Below are positions 1 through 6,558 of a stretch of 11,834 bases of DNA, in pieces. The DNA comes from Deltaproteobacteria bacterium. Lineage in GTDB: Bacteria; Desulfobacterota; Desulfobacteria; Desulfobacterales; Desulfatirhabdiaceae. The position numbers were made by a program, and so were the translations under genes. The first letter of the stretch is position 1, and every line of letters begins with the position of its first letter. The stretch spans positions 1 to 11,834 of the forward strand of contig JAJYBO010000067.1 of the NCBI GenBank assembly GCA_021778975.1. The letters are read 5' to 3'. Below the pieces are notes generated by a model. It saw nothing but the letters and a program-made list of their open reading frames with translations, searched no databases and had not been told where the DNA came from.

Positions 1-225
1 ATTTTCAACTGCTTCGTGGACATTTTCGAGCAGGCCATTGTCAGAGGGCAGGCGGACGGCTCCATCGCCAGCATGTCTGCCCGAAAAACGGCCATACTTA
101 TATTCACGATGGTGGACGGGCTGGTGCGATTCAAAATTTGCAACCTGTATGACGCCGGAGCGCTGTTTAACGAACTGATCGCATCCTGCAGGAGGATGCT
201 GGAAAATAACCCCTCTACACAATAG
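1..225 (+). CDS. TetR-like transcriptional regulator, C-terminal fragment (5' end outside window)
   Basis: The frame is open from the first base and ends at TAG 223-225, leaving 74 residues of a longer protein. The visible part is all-helical in character, with an 'RGQADGSI' turn followed by a hydrophobic helix containing 'FTMVDGLVRF'. This pattern (G-x-x-dGsi, then an alanine/leucine-rich helix ending in a 'DGL' segment) is typical of the C-terminal ligand-binding and dimerisation domain of TetR-family repressors. The DNA-binding helix-turn-helix would lie upstream and cannot be checked. A GTG at 16 exists but is probably not the true start, because the frame stays open to the window edge. 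The stop lies only 9 bases before the transporter start, so the regulator and transporter are probably co-transcribed, and the regulator may control this operon. The family call rests on a short fragment and is moderate. Confidence 0.55.
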   Translation: MFNCFVDIFEQAIVRGQADGSIASMSARKTAILIFTMVDGLVRFKICNLYDAGALFNELIASCRRMLENNPSTQ

Positions 226-234
226 GTGGAAGGC

Positions 235-2358
235 ATGTTCAAACGATTTTTTCCGTTTTTGGTCTGGTTCAAGGATTACAATACCATCTCGCTCAGGCAG
301 GACGCCATAGCCGGCCTGACAGTCGCGCTGGTATTGATTCCGCAGTCCATGGCATATGCACAGCTTGCCGGACTCCCGCCGTATTACGGCCTTTACGCAT
401 CGTTTCTCCCGCCCATGATCGCATCGTTATTCGGTTCCAGCCGACAACTGGCGACAGGCCCCGTGGCGGTCGTCTCTCTGATGACCTCCGCGTCGCTGGC
501 GCCGCTGGCCACCGCCGGCAGCGACGGCTACGTCATGTACGCGATCCTGCTGGCGCTGATGGTCGGAATTTTTCAGTTCGCGCTGGGGGTGCTGCGGCTT
601 GGCCTCGTGGTCAATTTTCTATCCCATCCGGTGGTCAACGGCTTTACCAATGCCGCGGCCATTATTATCGCCACATCCCAGCTTTCCAAACTCTTCGGTG
701 TCAATGTGGACGAAGCGCCGCACCACTACGAAACCATTCTCAGGGTCATCAAAGCGGCCATTCACTACACCCACTGGCCGACGTTCTTCATGGGAGCGCT
801 GGCGTTTGTCATCATGTACGGCTTGAAAAAACTGGCGCCCAAAATTCCCAACGTGCTGGTGGCGGTTGTCATTACTACCCTCCTGTCGTGGGCCATGCAC
901 TTCGAACATGACGCGATGGTGGATATTTCCAGCGTCAACTCCAAAAGAGCGCTCGAAATGGTCAGCCAGTTCAATACCGCTGTAACATCGCTGGAGCCAA
1001 TCGCCGAACAACGCACCGGGGTCACCCGACGTCTCGAGGAAGCCAGGAAACAGCATGACATTTTGGCGACGCTCGAGGCCGAGCATCAGGACAAGGTGCT
1101 TTCCAGCAAAAGCGAGCTGATTAAGTACGACGCCCGAATATACCGGGCCGAGATCCGGAACTTCCTGTTTGTCGGCGTCCTCCAGCCCGACGGTTCCCGG
1201 ATGTTCTGTCCCAAGGATCATATCCCTCCAGGGGCTAAAACCGACGGTCGCGTCTGGCGGATCAAGGTGGGCAACAACGTTCTCAAAACGGATAAAATTC
1301 GGATGATCGGCGGCGGCGAAGTCATCGGAACGGTTCCCAAGGGTCTGCCGGCGTTCAGCATCCCCCAAATCAACCTGAGTGTCATCGCCCGGCTGTTTCC
1401 GTTTGCGGCCATTATTTCTCTGCTGGGGTTCATGGAAGCCATTTCCATCGCCAAAGCCATGTCCGGTAAAACCGGTCAACGGCTGGACCCCAACCAGGAA
1501 CTCATTGGTCAGGGACTGGCCAACATACTGGGATCTTTCGGCAAGAGCTATCCGATATCCGGGTCGTTTTCCCGTTCGGCGGTCAATCTTCAGGCCGGAG
1601 CCGTCACCGGCCTTTCCAGCGTTTTCACCGGCGTCGCCGTGTTGATCGCGCTGATGTTTTTTACGCCCCTGCTCTACCATCTGCCCCAGTCCGTACTGGC
1701 GGCTGTCATCATGATGGCGGTTGTCGGGCTGATCAACGTATCGGGTTTTATCCACGCCTGGAAAGCCCAGAAATATGACGGCGTCATTTCCGTTCTGTCT
1801 TTTGTCTGCACGCTGTGGTTCGCCCCGCATTTAGACAAAGGCATCATGGTGGGGGTGTCACTGTCGCTGATGATCTTTTTGTACAAAAGCATGCGGCCCA
1901 ACGTGGCGTCTCTGGCCAGAGACGAAGACGACGCCCTGCGGTGCGTTGTCACGCACAGTCTTCAGGAATGCCGGTATGTATCGCTGATCCGTTTCGACGG
2001 CCCGCTTTTTTTCGCCAATTCCAGCTACCTGGACGATCAGATCACCGAGCTGATGCTGAACAAGACCGAGCTCAAACATATCCTGATCGTCTCCAACGGC
2101 ATCAACGACATTGACGCCTCCGGAGAAGAAACCCTGTCCCTGCTGATTGACCGGATTCGCAGCGCGGGGCTGGATATATCTATGAGCGGGGTCAACGAAG
2201 CGGTCATGGAGGTGCTGAACCGCACCCATCTGGCCGCCAAGGTCGGGGACGATCATATTTTCTCCACGATGGAAAAGGCCATCCGCGCCATTTATGAATC
2301 CACGCACAGGGGCGGCGATGAGGTCACCTGCCCGCTGACCGCCTGCCGTCTGGCGTAA
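235..2358 (+). CDS. SulP-family inorganic anion transporter with STAS domain and a large internal insertion
   Basis: This is a 707-residue SulP (SLC26-like) secondary transporter of the inner membrane, probably for sulfate, bicarbonate or another small anion; the substrate cannot be read from sequence. The N-terminus (about residues 20-225) carries the SulP signature region: 'LIPQSMAYAQLAGLPPYYGL' followed by a 'GSSRQLATGPVA' segment. Membrane helices resume after 'VPKGLP' near residue 368 and run to about 560. The C-terminus (about 582-690) is a STAS domain with the 'DASGEETL' loop (Asp627, Ser629), the site phosphorylated in anti-sigma-factor antagonists. Between the two membrane blocks, residues about 226-365 form a hydrophilic insertion with a charged coiled-coil-like part and a short beta-rich part. 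Common bacterial SulP proteins are roughly 550-600 residues, and the insertion explains most of the extra length. ATG 235 is preferred over the in-frame GTG at 226 because AGGTGG (224-229) sits 5 bases before it. Confidence 0.93.
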   Translation: MFKRFFPFLVWFKDYNTISLRQDAIAGLTVALVLIPQSMAYAQLAGLPPYYGLYASFLPPMIASLFGSSRQLATGPVAVVSLMTSASLAPLATAGSDGYVMYAILLALMVGIFQFALGVLRLGLVVNFLSHPVVNGFTNAAAIIIATSQLSKLFGVNVDEAPHHYETILRVIKAAIHYTHWPTFFMGALAFVIMYGLKKLAPKIPNVLVAVVITTLLSWAMHFEHDAMVDISSVNSKRALEMVSQFNTAVTSLEPIAEQRTGVTRRLEEARKQHDILATLEAEHQDKVLSSKSELIKYDARIYRAEIRNFLFVGVLQPDGSRMFCPKDHIPPGAKTDGRVWRIKVGNNVLKTDKIRMIGGGEVIGTVPKGLPAFSIPQINLSVIARLFPFAAIISLLGFMEAISIAKAMSGKTGQRLDPNQELIGQGLANILGSFGKSYPISGSFSRSAVNLQAGAVTGLSSVFTGVAVLIALMFFTPLLYHLPQSVLAAVIMMAVVGLINVSGFIHAWKAQKYDGVISVLSFVCTLWFAPHLDKGIMVGVSLSLMIFLYKSMRPNVASLARDEDDALRCVVTHSLQECRYVSLIRFDGPLFFANSSYLDDQITELMLNKTELKHILIVSNGINDIDASGEETLSLLIDRIRSAGLDISMSGVNEAVMEVLNRTHLAAKVGDDHIFSTMEKAIRAIYESTHRGGDEVTCPLTACRLA

Positions 2359-2386
2359 TACGAACAGCTATACAAAGGGGACTCCA

Positions 2387-3604
2387 ATGCCAATGATCAC
2401 CATTTTTCCAGGCGCTTTTTGCAATGAGGATATCGTTCTTCGCGAATTGACGGAACGCAGCGGCTACCGCTGGATAACCGACACCGATGTGACGGAACAG
2501 GCCGCCAAACTTTCCGGAATGGACGCCGCCAGAATTGCCCGCGCGTTCGCCGCCAAAACGTCTGTGTTCAATAAATTCACCCACGAAAAAGAACGCGCCA
2601 TCGCTTTTCTGAAACTGGCGATGGCCCGGAACCTGGAACAGGACAGTCTCGTTTTTTCCGGGTTCTCAAGCCAGTTGATTCCACGAAATGTTTCCCATGT
2701 GCTGCGCATCTGCCTGATTGCAGACATGAATTTCAGGACCGCTCTCGCAGCGGAAAACAAAACCGTTTCCGACAAAGATGCCGCCAAGTGGATCCGCCGG
2801 CGCGATGAAGACTGCGCCGCCTGGGTTCAGGCGATTCTGGGGAAAACCGATCCCTGGGATGCCGCCCTGTATGACATGGTGCTGCCCATGCACAAGACCA
2901 GCGCCGCGGAGGCTGTTTCGCTGATCCTGGAGCAGTTGAAACGAGATGTGCTTCAGAAAACGGAAGCCGCTGCAGAAGCTGCGGCGGATTTTCTGCTGGC
3001 CGCTCAGGTGGAGGTGGCGCTGGCCGATGAAGGCCATCAGGTCGAAGTGAGCGCCTGCAAGGGCGCCGTCACCATTACCATTCATCAGAACGTGCTGATG
3101 CTGAGCCGTCTGGAGCAGGAGTTAAAGGCCATTGCAGGCCGCATAACGGGCGTTACCGCGGTTGAAACCCGCGTCGGGAAGGACTTTCATCAATCCGACA
3201 TCTACCGAAAATTTAACTTCGAGACGCCGTCGAAGGTGCTGCTGGTGGATGACGAGCGGGAATTTGTCCAGACCCTGTCCGAACGCCTGATGCTGCGGGA
3301 TATGGGATCCGCGGTGGCCTTCGATGGGGAATCCGCTCTTAAACTGGTTCATGAGGACGATCCGGAAGTGATGATTCTCGATCTCAAAATGCCCGGTATT
3401 GATGGCATCGAAGTTCTGCGCAGGGTCAAAGACACCCAGCCCGGTATCGAGGTCATCATCCTGACGGGGCATGGTTCCGAATCCGACAGGGAAACCTGTA
3501 TGCAGCTTGGGGCTTTCGCTTACCTGCAAAAACCGGTGGATATCGAGGTGTTGAGCAATACGTTGAAACGCGCGAACGAGAAGATACAGAAACGGAAAAA
3601 ATAA
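2387..3604 (+). CDS. Cytidylate-kinase-like / BON-like / receiver-domain fusion protein
   Basis: This 405-residue soluble protein appears to have three parts. Residues about 1-185 resemble the cytidylate-kinase-like family (Cytidylate_kin2 type): an N-terminal strand-loop, 'FTHEKERAIAFL' (64-75), a 'SHVLRICLIADM' strand (103-114), an 'RRRDED' segment (137-142) and 'WDAALYDMVL' (157-166). The expected phosphate-binding loop is degenerate: 'FPGAFCNED' (7-15) lacks the usual Gly/Ser/Lys or Arg pattern, so kinase activity is doubtful. Residues about 195-265 look like a BON-like alpha/beta unit ('GAVTITI', 'GVTAVETRVG'). Residues 283-400 are a complete receiver: acidic pair Asp288/Asp289, phospho-acceptor Asp332 in 'LDLKMPG', Thr360 in 'LTGHGS' and Lys382 in 'LQKP'. 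AAGGGG (2375-2380) lies 6 bases before ATG 2387, supporting this start. The gene follows the transporter by 28 bases. The receiver probably takes phosphate from one of the kinases downstream (inference). Confidence 0.85.
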   Translation: MPMITIFPGAFCNEDIVLRELTERSGYRWITDTDVTEQAAKLSGMDAARIARAFAAKTSVFNKFTHEKERAIAFLKLAMARNLEQDSLVFSGFSSQLIPRNVSHVLRICLIADMNFRTALAAENKTVSDKDAAKWIRRRDEDCAAWVQAILGKTDPWDAALYDMVLPMHKTSAAEAVSLILEQLKRDVLQKTEAAAEAAADFLLAAQVEVALADEGHQVEVSACKGAVTITIHQNVLMLSRLEQELKAIAGRITGVTAVETRVGKDFHQSDIYRKFNFETPSKVLLVDDEREFVQTLSERLMLRDMGSAVAFDGESALKLVHEDDPEVMILDLKMPGIDGIEVLRRVKDTQPGIEVIILTGHGSESDRETCMQLGAFAYLQKPVDIEVLSNTLKRANEKIQKRKK

Positions 3605-3637
3605 GGTCCACCCAAATGATGCCAGGAATACCCGATC

Positions 3638-5413
3638 ATGAAACCTGATTTCGGACGATTCATCCCCAAATTTCGGGCATACCGCGAGGCGGCATCGGGG
3701 CCTTTTCGGTCACTGTTCGATTTTGGGAAAATCTGGAAGCAGGCGGTGTTTCTCTGCACGGGTGTCGCGCTGACGCCGTTGATTTTGATGGCGCTGATTG
3801 ACTACAATGTCACCCGGCATGCAATCGAGTCCGAGATTCTTCTGAGAACATCCCGTCTGGTTTCAAACGAACGCCGGACTATTTCTTTTTTTCTCGAAGA
3901 ACGCAAATTTGCGCTGGAGTTTGTCGTTCACGACAACCCGTATGAAACCCTCAAGGATGCCGCCAGGCTTGCCGCCATTCTGGATAACCTGAGAAAAGCG
4001 CTGGGGGGCTTCAGCGATCTGGGCGTGATTGACAGTTCCGGAATTCAGGTCAGTTACACAGGACCTTACAGCCTCCTGGGGGTGGACTATCGTCAGCAAG
4101 ACTGGTTCCGGCAGGTCATGGAAAAAGGCGTTTATGTCAGCGATGTATTTTTAGGGCTGCGGAACGCGCCCCATTTTGTCATAGCGGTCAAACATATGCT
4201 GCCGAACGGCGATTCGTTTATCCTCAGATCGTCTCTGGACATGGAGCGTTTCCAGAAAATTCTGTCCCAAATGGAGCTGGAGCCTTCCGGAGACGCCGTT
4301 ATCATCAACCGCAGCGGCATACTCCAGACGCCTTCCCGATATTTTCCCGATATCTTCAGTCGGATTCCGTTTTCGATTCCGGATTTTTCACAGACGACCC
4401 AGGTATATCAGACATCGGACGCCAAAGGCCGCATTTATGTCATCGGTTATGCCTATATCGTGGATACCCCGTTCATCCTGATGGTGACCAAGCAGAAGAG
4501 CGAACTGATGAAGCCCTGGTTCAGAACACTCCGGCACCTCGTCGTTTTTCTGGCGGTCAGTGTCGTGGGAATTCTGGCGGTAATTATCGGCGTCGCGACC
4601 TATCTGGTGAACCATATGTACATGGCCGATCAGAAGCGGGTGATGACCCTGCATCAGGTGGAATACGCCAACAAATTGGCATCCATCGGAAGGCTCGCCG
4701 CCGGCGTCGCCCATGAAATCAACAATCCGCTGGCGATCATCAACGAAAAAGCGGGGCTGATTAAGGATATCTTTACATTCCGAAGTCATTACGCCGGGGA
4801 TGCCAAACTCGCCGGTCTGATAGATGGCATCATAGCTTCCGTAGAACGCTGCGGCGCCATCACCCGCCGGCTTCTCGGTTTTGCCCGACACATGGAGGTG
4901 CGAATCCAAAATGTCAATCTCGGCGTCATCATTCAGGATGTCATCGGATTTTTGGGTAAGGAAGCCGAATATAAGAGCATCACGGTGTCGGTCGAAATTC
5001 CGGAAGACGTCCCGGAATTTGAAAGCGACCGGGGAAAGCTCCAGCAGATTTTCTTGAACCTGGTCAACAACGCATTCGCCGCCATGAATGACGGCGGCCA
5101 TCTGAACATTGCGGTCGGCGTCATTCATGACAAATCCGTTTCGGTTACCGTGAGCGACGACGGGTGCGGCATTGCGGATACGGATTTGAAGCGAGTTTTT
5201 GAACCCTTTTTCACCACAAAGGGCAGAAGCGGGGGCACCGGACTTGGATTGTCCATCACCTATGGTCTTGTGCAGGAACTGGGCGGTGACATTCAGGTTG
5301 CAAGCACTGTCGGCAGGGGCACCCGGTTCACAGTGACGTTGCCGCTGGCCCGCCCCCCCCAGGGTAGCCGTGAAAAGAAAAAAGGAGAAACCGATGCGGG
5401 TATTGCTGGTTGA
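3638..5413 (+). CDS. Membrane sensor histidine kinase with periplasmic Cache-like domain
   Basis: This is a 591-residue sensor kinase. A cytoplasmic leader of about 34 residues precedes TM1 (about 35-55). An extracytoplasmic region of about 240 residues (58-298) has the look of a double Cache sensor, including 'DSSGIQVSYTGPY' and 'YRQQDWF'. TM2 (about 300-325) leads into the kinase core. The dimerisation/phospho-acceptor helix has His359 in 'GVAHEINNPLAIINE'. The ATPase domain has the N-box (Asn478 in 'NLVNNAFAAM'), G1 (Asp507-Gly511 in 'DDGCGI'), F-box 'FEPFFTTK' (521-528) and G2 'GGTGLGLSI' (532-540). All catalytic boxes are intact, so it should autophosphorylate. The ligand is unknown. A weak AGGA (3624-3627) lies 10 bases before the ATG. 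The gene starts 33 bases after the receiver-fusion gene, and its 3' end overlaps the next response regulator by 20 bases. An eight-C run at 5353-5360 lies in its last codons. Confidence 0.93.
   Translation: MKPDFGRFIPKFRAYREAASGPFRSLFDFGKIWKQAVFLCTGVALTPLILMALIDYNVTRHAIESEILLRTSRLVSNERRTISFFLEERKFALEFVVHDNPYETLKDAARLAAILDNLRKALGGFSDLGVIDSSGIQVSYTGPYSLLGVDYRQQDWFRQVMEKGVYVSDVFLGLRNAPHFVIAVKHMLPNGDSFILRSSLDMERFQKILSQMELEPSGDAVIINRSGILQTPSRYFPDIFSRIPFSIPDFSQTTQVYQTSDAKGRIYVIGYAYIVDTPFILMVTKQKSELMKPWFRTLRHLVVFLAVSVVGILAVIIGVATYLVNHMYMADQKRVMTLHQVEYANKLASIGRLAAGVAHEINNPLAIINEKAGLIKDIFTFRSHYAGDAKLAGLIDGIIASVERCGAITRRLLGFARHMEVRIQNVNLGVIIQDVIGFLGKEAEYKSITVSVEIPEDVPEFESDRGKLQQIFLNLVNNAFAAMNDGGHLNIAVGVIHDKSVSVTVSDDGCGIADTDLKRVFEPFFTTKGRSGGTGLGLSITYGLVQELGGDIQVASTVGRGTRFTVTLPLARPPQGSREKKKGETDAGIAG
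5353..5360 (+). repeat. Poly-C tract (8 C) at the kinase/response-regulator junction
   Basis: A run of eight C residues lies in the 3' end of the sensor kinase gene, 33 bases before the response-regulator ATG. In the kinase frame the run is read through to TGA at 5411-5413. Loss of one C, or a +1 frameshift, moves translation into the response-regulator frame. That frame has no stop between the tract and 5394, giving a continuous kinase-receiver protein. Homopolymeric C/G tracts are known slippage sites for phase variation and are also frequent sequencing errors; the sequence alone cannot separate these. Confidence 0.7.
5382..5387 (+). promoter_or_regulatory. Shine-Dalgarno AAGGAG for the response regulator
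   Basis: AAGGAG sits 6 bases before ATG 5394 and decides this start over the in-frame upstream GTG at 5370. It lies inside the sensor kinase coding sequence, which fits translational coupling of the two proteins. An A6-G run (5378-5384) just before and into it could add slippage potential. Confidence 0.75.
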
Positions 5414-5768
5414 CGATGAAACAGAACTGGTGGAAACGCTGGCCGAGCGGCTGGCGTTCCGGGGCGTTGAGGCCGACTGGGTTGGCGGCGCTGCGGACGC
5501 GCTGGAACGGGTGAAGACAAAGGCGTTTGACCTGGCCGTTCTCGATGTCAAAATGCCGAAAATCGGCGGTATCGAACTCAAAAAAAGATTGCAGGCGCTG
5601 TATCCCGCCATGAAATTCATATTTTTGACAGGACATGGCTCCGAAGAAGATTTCACCGCCGGCGCCGCAGAGGCGGGCAGCAATTTTTATCTGATCAAAC
5701 CGGTAAAGATCGAGGCGTTGATGAAAAAAATGAACGAAGTGATGCAGCACTCGGGAGAAAGCCGATGA
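5394..5768 (+). CDS. Single-domain response regulator (receiver only)
   Basis: This 124-residue protein is a stand-alone CheY-like receiver with no output domain. The acidic pocket is Asp7/Asp8 in 'LLVDDE', the phospho-acceptor is Asp51 in 'VLDVKMP', the switch Thr79 lies in 'LTGHGSE' and the conserved Lys102 lies in 'LIKPV'. It therefore probably acts by protein-protein contact or as a phosphorelay intermediate rather than by binding DNA. It resembles the receiver at the C-terminus of the kinase-like fusion protein upstream: both have 'LLVDDE', an 'ERL' helix end and 'LTGHGSE', which suggests duplication or a shared kinase partner. The ATG is preferred over GTG 5370 because of the AAGGAG at 5382-5387. 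It overlaps the preceding kinase gene by 20 bases and the following gene by 4 (ATGA). The overlaps point to one translationally coupled unit. Confidence 0.92.
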   Translation: MRVLLVDDETELVETLAERLAFRGVEADWVGGAADALERVKTKAFDLAVLDVKMPKIGGIELKKRLQALYPAMKFIFLTGHGSEEDFTAGAAEAGSNFYLIKPVKIEALMKKMNEVMQHSGESR

Positions 5769-6427
5769 GTCATTCCGACATCATGGCGGAAAGCGGTCTT
5801 CGCTGCTTCGGCGCTGTATCGGCGTCCATATCACATGAGCTGAAAAACGCCCTTGCCATCATCAACGAAAACGCCGGACTGCTGGAAGATTTATCGCGGA
5901 TGGCCCAAAACGGCAGACCGCTGGCGCCTGAACGCCTGCAGGTTCTGGCCGCTAATGTCACCCGACAGGTGCGACGCGCGGATGCGCTCATCAAACACAT
6001 GAATCAGTTCGCTCACAGCGTGGACGCCCTGGTTGCGTGCTGTGATCTGGAGGATGTGCTGTCTCTGGCGGCGGCGCTGAATTCCCGAATGGCCGCCATG
6101 AAAGGAGGAACGCTGCTTCTGGAGCCTTTCGCCGCGCCCGTCCGCATCACCGCCCGTCCGTTTTGGATTCAAAACCTGATCTGGCGGTGCTTGAACGAAC
6201 TGCTCGAAAGACCCGATGCTGAAAAGCAGCTCCATCTGAACGCCCGGAAGACGCCTGGCGCCGCGGTCATCACTTTTTCACCGGTGGATAACCTGTTGAC
6301 AACCCCCCATATCCCTGGTGTACTGAACCTTCTGAAAGCGGTACAGGCGGTGGATTTTCAGAATCGGGAGCTGCAAATCGTCCTTCCAGAAGATATCTTC
6401 GCTACCCGCGATACAAACAGTGATTGA
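5765..6427 (+). CDS. Small histidine-kinase-like protein with intact H-box and degenerate ATPase domain
   Basis: This 220-residue soluble protein has a dimerisation/phospho-acceptor helix near its N-terminus: His24 in 'ISHELKNALAIINENAGLL' (22-40). That segment matches the H-box region of the membrane kinase upstream at 13 of 20 aligned positions counted from the His. The C-terminal half (about 125-215) has a possible leftover N-box helix ('NLIWRCLNELLERPD') but no DxGxG G1 box, no F-box and no GxGLG G2 box. It should not bind ATP in the normal way. It could be a histidine phosphotransfer protein made from a broken kinase, a dimerisation partner or inhibitor of the intact kinase, or a decaying paralogue. 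There is no signal peptide or membrane segment. Its ATG overlaps the response-regulator stop (ATGA), so it is very likely translated together with it. Confidence 0.8.
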   Translation: MSHSDIMAESGLRCFGAVSASISHELKNALAIINENAGLLEDLSRMAQNGRPLAPERLQVLAANVTRQVRRADALIKHMNQFAHSVDALVACCDLEDVLSLAAALNSRMAAMKGGTLLLEPFAAPVRITARPFWIQNLIWRCLNELLERPDAEKQLHLNARKTPGAAVITFSPVDNLLTTPHIPGVLNLLKAVQAVDFQNRELQIVLPEDIFATRDTNSD

Positions 6428-6450
6428 TCTTCCACTTACTGTCATCTTTC

Positions 6451-6480
6451 TTGACACCCGATAACAATTTGATTAGGTAT
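6451..6480 (+). promoter_or_regulatory. Candidate sigma-70-like promoter upstream of pfaD
   Basis: A perfect TTGACA -35 box lies at 6451-6456 in the 131-base gap before pfaD. At normal spacing (16-18 bases) the -10 candidates in 'TTAGGTAT' are poor, each matching only two of six consensus bases. The -35 box and the position support a promoter; the weak -10 argues against a strong constitutive one. Confidence 0.3.
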
Positions 6481-6493
6481 GAATATCCGGCCG

Positions 6494-6530
6494 CGCAAGG
6501 CCCCTGACGCTCTTGCGGGGTTGATTCTTT
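6494..6530 (+). terminator. Possible weak terminator after the signalling operon
   Basis: CGCAAG (6494-6499) and CTTGCG (6512-6517) form a 6-bp inverted repeat with a 12-base loop, followed by a loose T-rich stretch (TTGATTCTTTT, 6521-6531). The stem is short, the loop is long and the T-tract is not adjacent. It could separate the phosphorelay operon from pfaD, but on sequence alone it is marginal. Confidence 0.3.
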
Positions 6531-6558
6531 TACCCCTAAAATTCGATGACTGTTCAAC

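Noticed and set aside
619..1830. Long open frame (403 codons) on the minus strand opposite the SulP gene
   Set aside because: It is antisense to a clearly conserved transporter, its translation is low-complexity in Gly/Asp/His/Arg with no recognisable domain, and long antisense frames are common in GC-rich genes.
5378..5387. A-AAA-AAG heptamer as a dnaX-like -1 frameshift signal
   Set aside because: A -1 shift there does not enter the response-regulator frame; only a +1 (or -2) change does, so the poly-C tract is the more relevant site.
5370..5393. GTG 5370 as the start of the response regulator
   Set aside because: The extra residues are Lys/Arg-rich and outside the receiver fold, while ATG 5394 has AAGGAG at ideal spacing and starts directly at the first receiver strand.
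4388..5683. Long open frame (431 codons) on the minus strand opposite the sensor kinase and response regulator
   Set aside because: It spans two well-supported overlapping plus-strand genes and its translation has no family resemblance; it is a codon-bias artefact.
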